DNA of 46,950 nucleotides, taken from positions 1 through 46,950 of the forward strand of contig JAFAGG010000049.1 of assembly GCA_023422955.1 (NCBI GenBank), written 5' to 3'. Position 1 is the first letter of the stretch, and each line of letters begins with the position of its first letter. Shown here piece by piece: positions 33,011 through 44,255 of this stretch. The translations under genes and the position numbers were made by a program. The notes beneath the pieces are model-generated. The model was given only the letters and a program-made list of their open reading frames with translations. It was not told where the DNA came from and did no database searches. This stretch comes from Pseudomonadota bacterium. Lineage in GTDB: Bacteria; Pseudomonadota; Gammaproteobacteria; Burkholderiales; Burkholderiaceae_D.

Positions 33011-33700
33011 ATGGCAGCGGATCAATCTACTATCCTGATCGTTGAAGACGAACCCTCTATCGCCGCTCTGCTGCAATTCACGCTGAAGGAAGGGGGCTGG
33101 AATACCCGTTGCGTGCAAAGCGCCACCGAAGGATGGGATGCGATACAGGCGGAACTGCCGAGTCTGGTGCTGCTGGATTGGATGCTGCCGGACCAGAGCG
33201 GCTTGCGTTTGCTGGCCAGAATTCGTGCAGATCGGCAGACCGGTGATTTGCCGGTCATCATGCTGACGGCAAAGAGCATGGAAGAAGACAAGGTCGCCGG
33301 CCTGGAGCAGGGAGCCGACGATTACATCACCAAGCCTTTTTCACCCAAGGAGCTGAATGCGCGCATCAAGGCCCTGTTGCGGCGCAAAGCGCCCGAGCAT
33401 GGGCAGGCGATGGTGAGCTTCGGCCCCGTTACACTCGACCCCGCGACCCGCCTGGTAACCGTGAATGGCCAGACTGCCGAGATAGGGCAGTCGGAATTCA
33501 AGCTGCTGAAATTTTTCCTCGCTCATCCCAATCATGTGTTCTCCAGGAGCCAGCTGCTGGACAAGGTGTGGGGCAATCATGTGGCGATTGAAGAGCGCAC
33601 CGTCGACGTGCACGTGCTGCGCCTGAGGAAGGCATTAAAAGAGGCGGAAAGCCTGGTCAAGACTGTTCGTAGTGTAGGATACATGCTTTCCGAGAAATAG
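33011..33700 (+). CDS. phoB: Phosphate regulon response regulator PhoB
   Basis: 229 residues: an N-terminal receiver with the acidic pair VEDE, phosphorylated Asp56 in LLDWMLP, and Lys108 in YITKPFSPKEL, then an OmpR-type winged helix (SEFKLLKFFLAHPNHVFSRS, VDVHVLRLRKALKE). It binds Pho boxes such as that before pstS. It follows phoU by 11 bases, and phoR comes 15 bases after. Confidence 0.96.
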   Translation: MAADQSTILIVEDEPSIAALLQFTLKEGGWNTRCVQSATEGWDAIQAELPSLVLLDWMLPDQSGLRLLARIRADRQTGDLPVIMLTAKSMEEDKVAGLEQGADDYITKPFSPKELNARIKALLRRKAPEHGQAMVSFGPVTLDPATRLVTVNGQTAEIGQSEFKLLKFFLAHPNHVFSRSQLLDKVWGNHVAIEERTVDVHVLRLRKALKEAESLVKTVRSVGYMLSEK

Positions 33701-33715
33701 AATCTCCATCTCTTT

Positions 33716-35020
33716 ATGAATCCAAGGCTGTTGTTCTGGCTGCCGGCGGCGCTGCGTATTGCCGGTATCTTTCTGCTTGCCGGTATCATTTCGCTGTTCC
33801 TGGGATTGCGCATTGGCTTGTTCATAGGCTTGCTGGCCATGACTGTCATGGTCGTCATCCAGCTTCTCTATCTATCCCGCTTGTCCCGCTGGCTCGAAAA
33901 TCCCGAGGCTTCCGCCTTGCCGGATGGGTGGGGTGCGTGGACCAATGTATTCGCCCGCATGTATCGCCTGCGCCGCGATGATGAAAAGAACCGCAATGAG
34001 CTGGATGAGTTGCTGACACGCTTTCGCCAGGCGATGATTCGCTTGCCGGATGGCGTGGTCATCATGGATGACGTGCTGTTCCTGGAATGGTGCAATCCCC
34101 TAGCGGAAAGCCACCTTGGCCTGGACCGCGAACGCGACAAGGGTATGCGCGTTACCAACCTGGTTCGCCATCCCGACTTCGTCGATTACATCATTCTCGG
34201 TCGCTATGAGCAGCCGTTGACCTTGTTCTTTCGCGACAGAAAACTTCTGATTCACCTCATCCCGTTCGAGAACCGCCGTCAAATCCTGGTAACGCAAGAC
34301 GTCACGGAAGCCGAAAGAATCGAGATGATGCGGCGCGATTTCATCGCCAATGCATCGCACGAGCTGCGTACGCCACTGACCGTCATTAACGGCTTCCTGG
34401 AAATCGCCAATGCCCAGCCCGATCTGGACCCGGAAACCAGAAAGGCGCATATCAGGCTGATGACGGAGCAGGGGCAACGCATGCAGCGCCTGGTGGACGA
34501 CATGCTGTCGCTGACCAGGCTGGAATCGGTTGATTATCCCTTGCGCTCGGAATCCCTGAGCATCCAGTATTTGCTGGAGCAGGTATGGCACGAAGGAGAG
34601 GCGCTGTCAGGAGGCAAGCATGCGATTACGCTGACGGTGGATGGACCCGACATCAAGGGCAGTTTGGAAGAATTGCGCAGTGCATTCAGCAATCTCGTTT
34701 CCAATGCCGTGCGTTATACGCCTGAAGGCGGGCAGATTGATATCGTATGGCGGCAAACTGAACAGGGGCCGGAGTTCATGGTCAGGGATAGCGGCATAGG
34801 CATCAGCCAGGAACATCTTTCCCGCCTTACCGAGCGCTTTTATCGCGTGGATAAAGGCCGATCCCGCGAAACGCAGGGAACCGGTCTGGGATTGGCTATC
34901 GTCAAGCATGTGGTCTTGCGTCACAAGGGCAATTTTGTGATCGACTCGGAGTTCAACAAGGGCAGTACCTTTACTGCCCGCTTTCCGCGCAGCATCATTG
35001 TCGAAAGTGCGGTTTCCTGA
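33716..35020 (+). CDS. phoR: Phosphate regulon sensor kinase PhoR
   Basis: 434-residue inner-membrane histidine kinase. Two adjacent hydrophobic segments at residues 12-30 and 33-52 (LRIAGIFLLAGIISLFLGL and IGLFIGLLAMTVMVVIQLL) leave almost no periplasmic loop. A PAS-like region (about 105-195) follows, then the dimerisation box ASHELRTPLTVINGF with His215, and the ATPase boxes NLVSNAVRYTPEGGQI, DSGIGISQEHLSRLTERFYR and GTGLGLAIVKHVV. The small sensor loop agrees with sensing via PstSCAB-PhoU. The stop codon begins a tandem repeat. Confidence 0.96.
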   Translation: MNPRLLFWLPAALRIAGIFLLAGIISLFLGLRIGLFIGLLAMTVMVVIQLLYLSRLSRWLENPEASALPDGWGAWTNVFARMYRLRRDDEKNRNELDELLTRFRQAMIRLPDGVVIMDDVLFLEWCNPLAESHLGLDRERDKGMRVTNLVRHPDFVDYIILGRYEQPLTLFFRDRKLLIHLIPFENRRQILVTQDVTEAERIEMMRRDFIANASHELRTPLTVINGFLEIANAQPDLDPETRKAHIRLMTEQGQRMQRLVDDMLSLTRLESVDYPLRSESLSIQYLLEQVWHEGEALSGGKHAITLTVDGPDIKGSLEELRSAFSNLVSNAVRYTPEGGQIDIVWRQTEQGPEFMVRDSGIGISQEHLSRLTERFYRVDKGRSRETQGTGLGLAIVKHVVLRHKGNFVIDSEFNKGSTFTARFPRSIIVESAVS

Positions 35021-35058
35021 GGTTTTCCTCCTGAGGTTTTCCTCCTGAGGTTTTCCGA
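35018..35058. repeat. Tandem 14-base repeat at the phoR stop
   Basis: TGAGGTTTTCCTCC occurs at 35018-35031 and 35032-35045, with a partial third copy at 35046-35056. The phoR TGA is the start of copy one. Each unit contains GAGG-TTTT-CCTC, so each can form a small hairpin. Confidence 0.85.
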
Positions 35059-35071
35059 GTACGCGGTTTCA

Positions 35072-35091
35072 TCAGAAGACGTCAGAAGACG
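35072..35091. repeat. Tandem 10-base repeat
   Basis: TCAGAAGACG occurs twice, head to tail (35072-35081, 35082-35091), in the non-coding stretch after phoR. Nothing else is seen between 35092 and the terminator at 35200. Confidence 0.8.
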
Positions 35092-35199
35092 GCATGGCTG
35101 CTCAGAAATGATCCTTGAATTTGCATGACGCTGTTGTTCAATTCCGCCGGTTCAGGTGAGGATTTTCCGCTTCGGCAGAATAGAGTAAAAGCCAGGATA

Positions 35200-35226
35200 T
35201 AAAAAAAGGCGCTCAACGAGCGCCTT
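35200..35226 (-). terminator. Terminator of the iron-binding protein gene
   Basis: A 9-bp perfect stem (35206-35214 with 35218-35226), loop AAC, followed on the minus strand by a run of seven Ts (35201-35207). It lies 40 bases after the minus-strand stop. Confidence 0.85.
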
Positions 35227-35265
35227 GTAAATTGCAGCTCCTCCCCAGGAGCGACAGAGAATCGA

Positions 35266-36309
35266 TTATTTGTAACCCACGCGATCCAGGATTTTTTGTG
35301 CAGCGACCTGGTTTTTACCCATGGCAGAGACCGGAACGGTTTCCGCTTTGAATTTGCCCAGGGATGCGAGCGCGGGGTTTTCCGCAACTGCCGTGGCGAC
35401 GACCGGCCATTCATTGTTGCCGTCTGCAAAATAAATCTGCGCTTGATCGCTGGCGAGGAATTCCAGGAATTTGACAGCCGCTTCCCGATTGGGAGAATAC
35501 TTGGCGACAGCGCCGCCGGCTACGTTGACATGCGTGCCGGACGTTTTCTGATTCGGCCATGCGTAAGTGGTCTTGGCGATCACTTCCTTGTCTTCCGGTT
35601 TTTCGGAACGCATCATGCGCACGTAGTAATAGGAGTTGGTCAAGGCCACGCCGCATTCGCCGGACGCTACGCCGCGGATCTGGTCGGTGTCGCCGCCGCG
35701 AGGAGGGCGGGCGAAATTGGCCACCATGCCGCGCGCCCATTCTTCGGTCGCTTTTTCGCCGTTACGTTCGATCATGGCGCCGATCAGGGACAGCATGTAG
35801 GGATGGGAACCGGAGCGTGTGCAGACCATGCCTTTCAGCTTGGGATCAGCCAACTGCTCGTACGTGGCAACATCTTCCGGCTTCACTCTAGCCTTGTCAT
35901 AGACGATGAAGCGAGCGCGGGTGGAGAAGCCAAACCATTGCGAGCCTTGTCCTTCATCATTGGAGCGCAGATTGGACGGTATGCGCGATTCCAGCACCTT
36001 GGATTTCACGGGCTGGAACAGACCGGCTTCTTCGGCGCGCCACAGACGCGCTGCGTCCACCAGCAGGATTACGTCAGCCTGGCTGTTGCTGCCTTCGGTC
36101 TTGAGGCGTTCCACCAGCTGGGTATCGTCGCTCTCGAAGCGGCGGATCTCAATGCCGGTTTGTTTGGTGAAAGCTTGGTATAGCTGTTCGTCCGTCTGAT
36201 AGTGACGGGCGGAATATAAATTCAGAACTTTTTCTTGTGCGTGAACGGCACTACTCATGCCCGCAGCTATCAGGGCGCCACACAACAATTTCAGCATCGG
36301 ACTCGACAT
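35266..36309 (-). CDS. Ferric-iron ABC transporter substrate-binding protein
   Basis: 347-residue periplasmic protein of the FbpA/FutA/AfuA type. The signal peptide ends near SSAVHA|QEKVLNLYSARHYQTDEQ, whose tyrosine and histidine are in the metal-binding position. Later come SQADVILLVDAARLWRAEEA and LTNSYYYVRM, the tyrosine cluster that coordinates ferric iron. The ATG at 36309 has AAGGAG just upstream; an in-frame ATG at 36339 does not. Two Fur-box-like sequences lie before it, so iron repression is expected. No permease or ATPase gene is adjacent, so this receptor is an orphan here. Confidence 0.93.
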   Translation of the reverse strand: MSSPMLKLLCGALIAAGMSSAVHAQEKVLNLYSARHYQTDEQLYQAFTKQTGIEIRRFESDDTQLVERLKTEGSNSQADVILLVDAARLWRAEEAGLFQPVKSKVLESRIPSNLRSNDEGQGSQWFGFSTRARFIVYDKARVKPEDVATYEQLADPKLKGMVCTRSGSHPYMLSLIGAMIERNGEKATEEWARGMVANFARPPRGGDTDQIRGVASGECGVALTNSYYYVRMMRSEKPEDKEVIAKTTYAWPNQKTSGTHVNVAGGAVAKYSPNREAAVKFLEFLASDQAQIYFADGNNEWPVVATAVAENPALASLGKFKAETVPVSAMGKNQVAAQKILDRVGYK

Positions 36310-36318
36310 TATTGCTCC

Positions 36319-36337
36319 TTGATTGATAATCAATCTC
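36319..36337 (-). promoter_or_regulatory. Putative Fur box 1
   Basis: Contains the perfect inverted repeat GATTGA-TAA-TCAATC (36321-36335). By hand alignment, 13 of 19 bases agree with the consensus GATAATGATAATCATTATC. It lies only about 10 bases before the ATG, overlapping the ribosome-binding region. Confidence 0.55.
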
Positions 36338-36368
36338 AATTGATGGGCCGATCATAAGGTATCTTTCC

Positions 36369-36387
36369 GAGAATGTAAATAATTCTC
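36369..36387 (-). promoter_or_regulatory. Putative Fur box 2
   Basis: Inverted repeat GAGAAT-N7-ATTCTC with 13 of 19 bases agreeing with the Fur consensus by hand alignment. It lies about 60 bases upstream of the iron-binding protein start, where a promoter would be expected. Confidence 0.55.
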
Positions 36388-36454
36388 AGTCATAAAGGGG
36401 TGCGGGAGGTGAGTCGGGTAGAATTCAGGCATTGAAATTTCCTCCTTTGAAGTC

Positions 36455-37432
36455 ATGCGCTCCCTTTCTTTGCAGTCGTTTCTGCGCGTCCCAGCCCTCT
36501 TTTTGGCGGCAAGCTTTCTGGTTTCATGCTCGACCTTGCCCTCGTCTCCCATTACTCCTGCTGCTCCTGCTGTGCCGTCCGCCGCTTCCGAGCCATCCAA
36601 ACAACCTGCGCCCGTCAAAATCGGCCTGGTATTAGGGGGCGGGGCAGCGCGAGGATTTGCCCATATCGGCGTCATCAAAGCGCTGGAATCAAGAGGTATC
36701 GTTCCCGACCTGGTGGTAGGGACAAGTGCCGGCAGTTTGGTGGGCGCTTTGTATGCGGCAGGCCACAACGGTTTCGCGCTGCACAAGATGGCGCTGGAAA
36801 TGGAGGAAGCTGCCATTTCCGACTGGTCCATCCCGCTGTTCTCGCGGCATGTGGGCGTCTTGAAAGGGGAAGGCTTGCAGCAGTATGTGAATCAGGCCGT
36901 GAAAAACGTGCCCCTGGAAAAACTGAAAATTCCCTTCGCTGCGGTAGCCACGGATTTGCAATCCGGATTGCCGATATTGTTTCAGCGCGGTAATACCGGC
37001 ATGGCCGTCAGGGCTTCCTCGGCAGTTCCCGGCGTATTCCAGCCGGTGAAGATCGGAGATCGGTCCTACGTTGATGGCGGTCTGGTATCGCCGGTACCCG
37101 TGCGCTTTGCGAGGCAACTGGGAGCGGATTTTGTCATCGCGGTGAATATTTCTTCCCAGCCTGAAATGCAGGCTTCGGCAACCACCATGGATGTGCTGCT
37201 TCAGACCTTCGCGATCATGGGGCAGAGCATCAACCAGTACGAGCTGAAGGAAGCAGATGTTGTGCTGCAGCCGGCGCTGGGTACGATGAAAGGGAATGAC
37301 TTCAATAGCCGTAACCTGGCGGTATTGTCAGGCGAGGAAACAGCCATGGCGGCGATGGCGGAAATCAACCGGAAATTGCAGGCAAAGCGTGCGGCCGGCG
37401 CCAAGGCCGCCCCTGATCACGCGGGTCTTTAA
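36455..37432 (+). CDS. Patatin-like phospholipase lipoprotein
   Basis: 325-residue serine lipase homologue (RssA/patatin type). A lipoprotein signal peptide ends in the lipobox LVSC; the next residue is Ser, which suggests the outer membrane. After a Pro/Ala/Ser-rich spacer, the catalytic core shows the oxyanion loop LGGGAARGFAHIGVIKAL, the nucleophile GTSAG and the dyad Asp in YVDGGLVSPVPV. The catalytic residues are intact, so acyl hydrolase activity is likely; the substrate is unknown. Its stop overlaps the converging NlpC/P60 gene by 4 bases. Confidence 0.92.
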   Translation: MRSLSLQSFLRVPALFLAASFLVSCSTLPSSPITPAAPAVPSAASEPSKQPAPVKIGLVLGGGAARGFAHIGVIKALESRGIVPDLVVGTSAGSLVGALYAAGHNGFALHKMALEMEEAAISDWSIPLFSRHVGVLKGEGLQQYVNQAVKNVPLEKLKIPFAAVATDLQSGLPILFQRGNTGMAVRASSAVPGVFQPVKIGDRSYVDGGLVSPVPVRFARQLGADFVIAVNISSQPEMQASATTMDVLLQTFAIMGQSINQYELKEADVVLQPALGTMKGNDFNSRNLAVLSGEETAMAAMAEINRKLQAKRAAGAKAAPDHAGL

Positions 37433-37950
37433 CTGCTGCCGATGCGGCGGGCGCCGTCAAAGCGCCGCGTCCAGTAAGGAAGTTTCATGCTCTCGACGCG
37501 GATTTGCGAGCCTGCGCGGGGAGAGTGAATGAATTTGTTATTGCCCAGATAAATGCCGACATGGGAAAAAGCGGCTCCCAGCGTGTTGAAGAACACCAGG
37601 TCACCCGGTGACAGATCGTTCATTTCGATTGGCATGCCGGCTTGCTCGATTTCAGCAGAGGTGCGCGGCAGGCTGATATCAAACGCTTCCCTGAATACAT
37701 GCACCACAAAACCGCTGCAGTCCATGCCGCTTTCCGGTGAATTGCCGCCGTAACGGTAATTCACGCCGGTGAAAGCCAGGGCGAAAATGGCGGCTTCCGT
37801 TCCAATCTCCTGAGCATGCAAGGCCGCGGCTGCCGTATCGTCCAGCCAGCTGATATCGCTGGCCGACGCGGGTACGGACGCCATCTGCAGCAGGGCGGCA
37901 AGGCAGACACTGATCAGGGGAAGTCGCGGAAGAAAAAGAGAGCGGTCCAT
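37429..37950 (-). CDS. NlpC/P60 family peptidase
   Basis: About 173 residues from the ATG at 37950 (one at 37974 is also in frame). A signal peptide (FLPRLPLISVCLAALLQMA...) sends it to the periplasm. The catalytic Cys lies in MDCSGFVVHVFREA, with His in FSHVGIYLGNNKFIH and a preceding GVNYRYGG. These are the hallmarks of enzymes that cut peptide stems of peptidoglycan. It converges on the patatin gene with a 4-base overlap, and the response regulator gene is divergent. Confidence 0.93.
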   Translation of the reverse strand: MDRSLFLPRLPLISVCLAALLQMASVPASASDISWLDDTAAAALHAQEIGTEAAIFALAFTGVNYRYGGNSPESGMDCSGFVVHVFREAFDISLPRTSAEIEQAGMPIEMNDLSPGDLVFFNTLGAAFSHVGIYLGNNKFIHSPRAGSQIRVESMKLPYWTRRFDGARRIGSS

Positions 37951-38061
37951 GCGCTTGGGCTGTTGCGGGAACACAACCGCAATCTACGGGATAGCCCGGC
38001 TTTTGTCAAAACACAAAACCGCGCTGTATCCTATTGCGCACGTCACGAAAGGATTGCCAAG

Positions 38062-39048
38062 ATGGATGCTTCGTTCAAGCCGACTGTGTTGAAGCCGCGG
38101 GTGTTGATTGCTGATGATTCACGCATTGTCCGTGCTGCAATCATGAAACAGGTGCAAGGCATATTCGATTTTTCCGAGGCCTGTGACGGCGAACAGGCCT
38201 GGGACATGCTGCAGCAGGATCCCAGCATACGCATAGTCCTGACCGATCTCACCATGCCCAGGCTGGACGGTTATGGTTTGCTGTCGCGCATCCGTCAGGC
38301 TGGCGATGAAAGATTGCGCGGTTTGCCGGTCGTCGTGGTGTCCGGCAATGATGGCCCGGAAGAGCGCGAGCGGGCGAAAGCCGCCGGCGCCACGCACTTG
38401 ATCGTCAAAAGCGTCAATACGGCCCAGTTATTGTCACAATTGAATGAGCTGATGGATCTGTCCACCAGCCAGAGCGATTACATACAGGGCTTGCAAAACC
38501 TCATGCGTACGCCGGCCGAGTTGCGCGAAAAGGAATTGCTGTCGCCCGAACAAATGTTCGAACGCGCCCGAAATATGCTGCAGTACGCGTTGCGCTTCAA
38601 GCGCAATGTCGTTGTGCTGAGCCTGTGCATCGGTATCCGGAATTCGGGAAGCAGTTATCAGGCGCCGCCTCCGCTGGCTGGTGTCATGAAGGCCATTGGA
38701 GATTTGCTTCAGGCCTCGGTCAGGGAAACGGACGTGGTGGCGAAAGTCAGTGCGGCAGAATTTTCGATTGCCAGCGGCAGTATTACTCTGGAAGCTGCGC
38801 AGCGATTGGCCGAGCGCTTGTCGGGCGCGATTGTGGGCGCGGAAATTCTGGAAGAGCAGGGCATTGCTTTCATTGCCAGTTGCGGTCTCATGTCGCTTGA
38901 TGAATATCGGGCTCAGCATAACAATGAGATTCCCGATATAGAGCAACTGTGGAATCATGCCCATGCGCGGGGGCGCCTGGGTTTGCGTAATGGCCATTCA
39001 GGCGTGATCGGTCAAGTAGAAGCGTCGCAATTGCAGCAATTGCAGTAG
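38062..39048 (+). CDS. Response regulator with degenerate GGDEF domain
   Basis: 328 residues. The receiver (about 12-125) has ADDS, phosphorylatable Asp62 in VLTDLTMP, and Lys116. A domain at about 160-310 follows the GGDEF fold, with MFERARNMLQYALRFKRNVV, but the active-site GGDEF is SAAEF (230-234), so cyclase activity is not expected. An RxxD (RETD, 221-224) lies five residues before it, at the I-site position. The AAGGA ribosome-binding site and the ATG at 38062 mark the start; the long open frame upstream overlaps the NlpC gene and is not coding. No kinase is adjacent. Confidence 0.88.
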   Translation: MDASFKPTVLKPRVLIADDSRIVRAAIMKQVQGIFDFSEACDGEQAWDMLQQDPSIRIVLTDLTMPRLDGYGLLSRIRQAGDERLRGLPVVVVSGNDGPEERERAKAAGATHLIVKSVNTAQLLSQLNELMDLSTSQSDYIQGLQNLMRTPAELREKELLSPEQMFERARNMLQYALRFKRNVVVLSLCIGIRNSGSSYQAPPPLAGVMKAIGDLLQASVRETDVVAKVSAAEFSIASGSITLEAAQRLAERLSGAIVGAEILEEQGIAFIASCGLMSLDEYRAQHNNEIPDIEQLWNHAHARGRLGLRNGHSGVIGQVEASQLQQLQ

Positions 39049-39125
39049 TCGCAAGGATGCGGATAGTCGGCCTGGCCGATTGCAACAGGGTGACGTACAA
39101 TTTGCAATTTTTCCGGGAGGTAAAA

Positions 39126-39533
39126 ATGCAATCCAAGCCAGTACTCGGTATCGAGGATGTGAAAAAAATCGTGCAGGCCGCAGAAGCGGAAGCCAGGGCC
39201 AACAACTGGGCTGTCACGATCAGCGTCGTGGACGATGGCGGTCATTTGCTGTGCCTGCAGCGCCTGGATGGCGCAGCGCCGATTTCATCCGAACTCGCTC
39301 CCGCGAAAGCCAAGACAGCGGCATTGGGTCGCCGCGAGTCCAAGATTTACGAAGACATGATTAATGGCGGCCGTGTTTCCTTCCTGTCCGCTCCCGTACT
39401 CTCCGGCATGCTGGAAGGCGGCGTTCCCATTATTGTTGATGGTCAATGCGTGGGCGCAGTCGGTGTTTCGGGCGTCAAATCCTCCGAAGATGTGCTGATT
39501 GCCAAAGCCGGCATTGCCGCGCTGGGCGCTTAA
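39126..39533 (+). CDS. GlcG/HbpS-like heme-binding-domain protein
   Basis: 135 residues of the PF03928 family. Characteristic stretches are NNWAVTISVVDDGGHLLCLQ, KAKTAALGRRESKIYED and GGVPIIVDGQCVGAVGVSG. Family members include GlcG of glycolate loci and the heme-binding HbpS; function here is unassigned. A strong GGGAGG ribosome-binding site precedes the ATG at 39126. It has no secretion signal, so it should be cytoplasmic. Confidence 0.88.
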   Translation: MQSKPVLGIEDVKKIVQAAEAEARANNWAVTISVVDDGGHLLCLQRLDGAAPISSELAPAKAKTAALGRRESKIYEDMINGGRVSFLSAPVLSGMLEGGVPIIVDGQCVGAVGVSGVKSSEDVLIAKAGIAALGA

Positions 39534-39770
39534 GCCCTTCTTTTTGCATCCTGGATTCACGCCTCTCTTTATGAGAGGTGCGCTTGTTCAGGATCATGGT
39601 TCTGCGCTATAATCGATCGGTTTAACCAATTTATGCCGTCGTAGCGCCTATCCCCATTTTCACACGTCTTTTCGACGGCCTCATGCCGCCTCTTTTGCCG
39701 CGACCCGGTGGAGAGCATGTGGGGCGGCCGGTGAAGCGCAGCGACGGTGACAACTATCCAGGAGTTACCC
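39534..39770. other. carA upstream region
   Basis: 237 bases with an 8-bp hairpin lacking a T-run (39560-39580), then the carA promoter. The leader from about 39620 to the TTG start is roughly 150 bases; I see no clear attenuator. Confidence 0.45.
39584..39613 (+). promoter_or_regulatory. Putative carA promoter
   Basis: TTGTTC (39584-39589), an 18-bp spacer and a perfect TATAAT (39608-39613). Confidence 0.6.
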
Positions 39771-40917
39771 TTGCTGCCATTTCTATCTGGCCAAACCGTT
39801 CCAGCCATCCTTGCGCTCGCAGACGGGACGGTCTTCCAAGGTTATTCGATTGGCGCATCCGGCAACACGATAGGCGAAGTCGTGTTCAATACCGCGATGA
39901 CGGGATATCAGGAAATCCTGACCGATCCCAGTTACAGCCGCCAGATCGTTACCCTTACTTATCCACATATCGGCAATACCGGCGTCAACAATGAAGACGT
40001 TGAAGCCGCGAAAATCCATGCAGCCGGCCTCATCATTCGCGACCTGCCTGCGCTGGTTTCCAACTTCCGTTCCAAGCAGTCGCTGTCGGATTACCTGAAG
40101 TCGGAAAACATCGTCGGCATTGGCGGCATCGATACCCGCAAGCTGACCCGCATCCTGCGCGAAAAAGGCGCCCAGAACGGCGCCATCGTGGCAGGAGCTC
40201 GCTGCTCGGTCGAGCAGGCAATCGAACTGGCGAGGTCCTTCCCGGGACTTGCCGGCATGGACCTCGCCAAGGTGGTCTCCGTGACCAAGCCTTACGAATG
40301 GACCGAGGCCGAGTGGGAACTGGGCGCCGGCAACGGTAAGCTCGAAAATGCCAAGCACCATGTGGTGGTTTTCGACTACGGCATCAAGTTCAATATTTTG
40401 CGCATGCTCGCTTCGCGCGGTTGCAAGGTGACGGTCCTTCCCGCGCAGTCGACCGCGGAACAGGCGCTGGCGTTGAAGCCGGACGGCATTCTGCTGGCCA
40501 ACGGCCCCGGCGATCCGCAGCCTTGCGATTACGCGATTACTGCCATCAAGGAAATCATTGATCGAGGTGTTCCGACCTTCGGCATCTGCCTGGGCCACCA
40601 GCTGATGGCATTGGCGTCCGGCGCAAAGACTTTCAAGATGCCTTTCGGTCATCACGGCGCCAACCATCCGGTGCAGGATCTGGATACCAAGCAGGTGATG
40701 ATCACTTCCCAGAATCATGGTTTTGCGGTGGATCCGGCTTCGCTGCCTTCTAACTGCCGCGTCACTCACGTATCTTTGTTCGACGGTTCGCTGCAGGGTT
40801 TCGCGCGTACCGACAAGCCGGCTTTCTGCTTCCAGGGACACCCGGAAGCCTCGCCCGGTCCGCATGACGTCGCCCCTTTGTTTGATCGCTTCGTGGCGAT
40901 GATGGAGAAACATAAAA

Positions 40918-40925
<8 letters not shown>
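39771..40925 (+). CDS. carA: Carbamoyl-phosphate synthase small subunit
   Basis: Glutaminase subunit, 384 residues, that supplies ammonia to CarB for arginine and pyrimidine synthesis. The N-terminal ALADGTVFQGYSIGASG and FNTAMTGYQEILTDPSYSRQ (in part), and the class I glutaminase triad with the nucleophile in FGICLGHQLMA and His/Glu in QGHPEASPGP, are present. The start is TTG at 39771 with AGGAG 6 bases upstream; a GTG at 39747 in the same frame precedes the ribosome-binding site. It overlaps carB by 8 bases. Confidence 0.95.
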
Positions 40926-44148
<3,223 letters not shown>

Positions 44149-44180
44149 ATCGATCGCTTAACAAGCAGCCGTAAACAACC

Positions 44181-44240
44181 AACCACAGGGGTCGCAAACA
44201 GCATCGGCTTCGATGCTAGCTGTAGCCTCTGTGGTTTTCA
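44181..44240 (+). other. Large structured element between carB and greA
   Basis: Outer arms 44181-44191 and 44226-44236 pair over 11 bases with one G-U, and enclose a second hairpin (AGCATCG-GCTT-CGATGCT, 44200-44217). TTTTCATTT follows the outer stem. It could be a terminator or an attenuator, since it ends 16 bases before the greA start. Confidence 0.6.
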
Positions 44241-44255
44241 TTTGGTGAAAAAGAA

